A stretch of DNA of 64,000 nt from Confluentibacter citreus. GTDB lineage: Bacteria; Bacteroidota; Bacteroidia; Flavobacteriales; Flavobacteriaceae. Below are positions 63,697-64,000 of this stretch, piece by piece (the first letter of the stretch is position 1; every line of letters starts with the position of its first letter). The translations under genes and the position numbers were made by a program. Below the pieces are notes generated by a model. It had not been told where the DNA came from and made no database searches. It saw only the letters and a list, made by a program, of their open reading frames with translations. Location: the NCBI RefSeq assembly GCF_002807055.1, contig NZ_NIXN01000004.1, forward strand, positions 186,001 to 250,000, written 5' to 3'.

Positions 63697-64000
63697 TGAT
63701 TAAAATATATCACAATAACCGATGCAGCAAATCACGCAGCGGATTGGAAGTTCTTGAAAAATCTGGAAAGCCTTTTGAAATTATTAAATATCTAGAAGAT
63801 GTCCCAACTGAAAAAGAGTTAAAGGACATTATTAAACTTCTGGGTATAAAGCCTATTGATTTGGTTAGACAAAATGAATCCATTTGGAAAGAGAATTTCA
63901 AAGGAAAAGATTTGAGTGATAGTGAGATTATAAAAGCTATGATTCAAAATCCGAAGCTTATTGAACGTCCCATTGTGATTAATGGTAATAAAGCCGTGAT
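63696..64000 (+). CDS. ArsC/Spx-family protein, truncated by the window end
   Basis: The start codon overlaps the HAD stop (TAATG). The visible ~101 residues match arsenate reductase-like proteins: YHNNRCSKSRSGLEVL with the redox Cys10, LKDIIKLLGIKPIDLVR, and LIERPIVINGNKAV with the family's conserved Arg. It is probably a glutaredoxin-linked arsenate reductase or a related ArsC-family protein. The C-terminus continues beyond position 64000. Confidence 0.88.
   Translation, partial: MIKIYHNNRCSKSRSGLEVLEKSGKPFEIIKYLEDVPTEKELKDIIKLLGIKPIDLVRQNESIWKENFKGKDLSDSEIIKAMIQNPKLIERPIVINGNKAV

Noticed and set aside
1-64000. CRISPR array or complete insertion sequence
   Set aside because: No regularly spaced identical repeats and no transposase or integrase gene were seen; repeats present are few and irregular.

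Overview
The window looks like chromosomal DNA of a marine member of the Flavobacteriaceae (Bacteroidota). The evidence is low GC content, recurrent TAnnTTTG promoter -7 boxes, Na+/H+ antiporters of two families, Bacteroidota-type lipoproteins, secreted GH3 and GH43 glycosidases, and a housekeeping order tpx - dagK - ftsK - lolA - lptG - ribB. This rests on sequence features only; no 16S gene is present.

Layout. 0.2-7.1 kb: a small PH-domain membrane protein, an NhaD antiporter, then a tight operon joining hexuronate genes (an SDR probably acting as fructuronate reductase, and mannonate dehydratase uxuA) to lutABC. 7.2-15 kb: a large secreted multidomain GH3 enzyme and a soluble hybrid histidine kinase with three PAS domains, separated by 0.9 kb holding a decayed copy of the lutC 3' end. 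15.1-16.9 kb: a DEDDh exonuclease/GIY-YIG fusion, a 58-residue membrane peptide, and a decayed copy of the exonuclease 3' end. 17.1-25.7 kb: a type I restriction-modification operon (hsdM, rhuM-like, hsdS, an unrecognised gene, hsdR). 25.7-31.7 kb: a variable region with a palindromic MITE-like element, LemA and DUF2207 genes, a GH43 enzyme, a secreted-protein pseudogene, and a tRNA-Ser(UGA) gene trailed by two tandem copies of its 3' end, with a more distant, longer repeat at 25.75 kb. 31.9-64 kb: mostly core genes: nitroreductase, DegT aminotransferase, ribB to tpx, peroxiredoxin/thioredoxin, NhaC, an orphan two-component kinase cluster, RluA, panB, sdaA, dnaK, mutS2, sppA, a large MG2/plug-type surface protein, prfB, a HAD hydrolase and the start of an ArsC-like gene.

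How it fits together. GH3 and GH43 would release sugars from a plant or algal polysaccharide; the uxu genes would process the uronic acids and the Lut complex would oxidise lactate or a related hydroxyacid. The PAS kinase next to GH3 may be a sensor, but it has no DNA-binding domain. The most unusual structural signal is that three independent loci (lutC, the exonuclease gene, tRNA-Ser) share one topology: an intact gene, inserted material, then a broken copy of that gene's 3' end downstream. This suggests repeated insertions at gene 3' ends.
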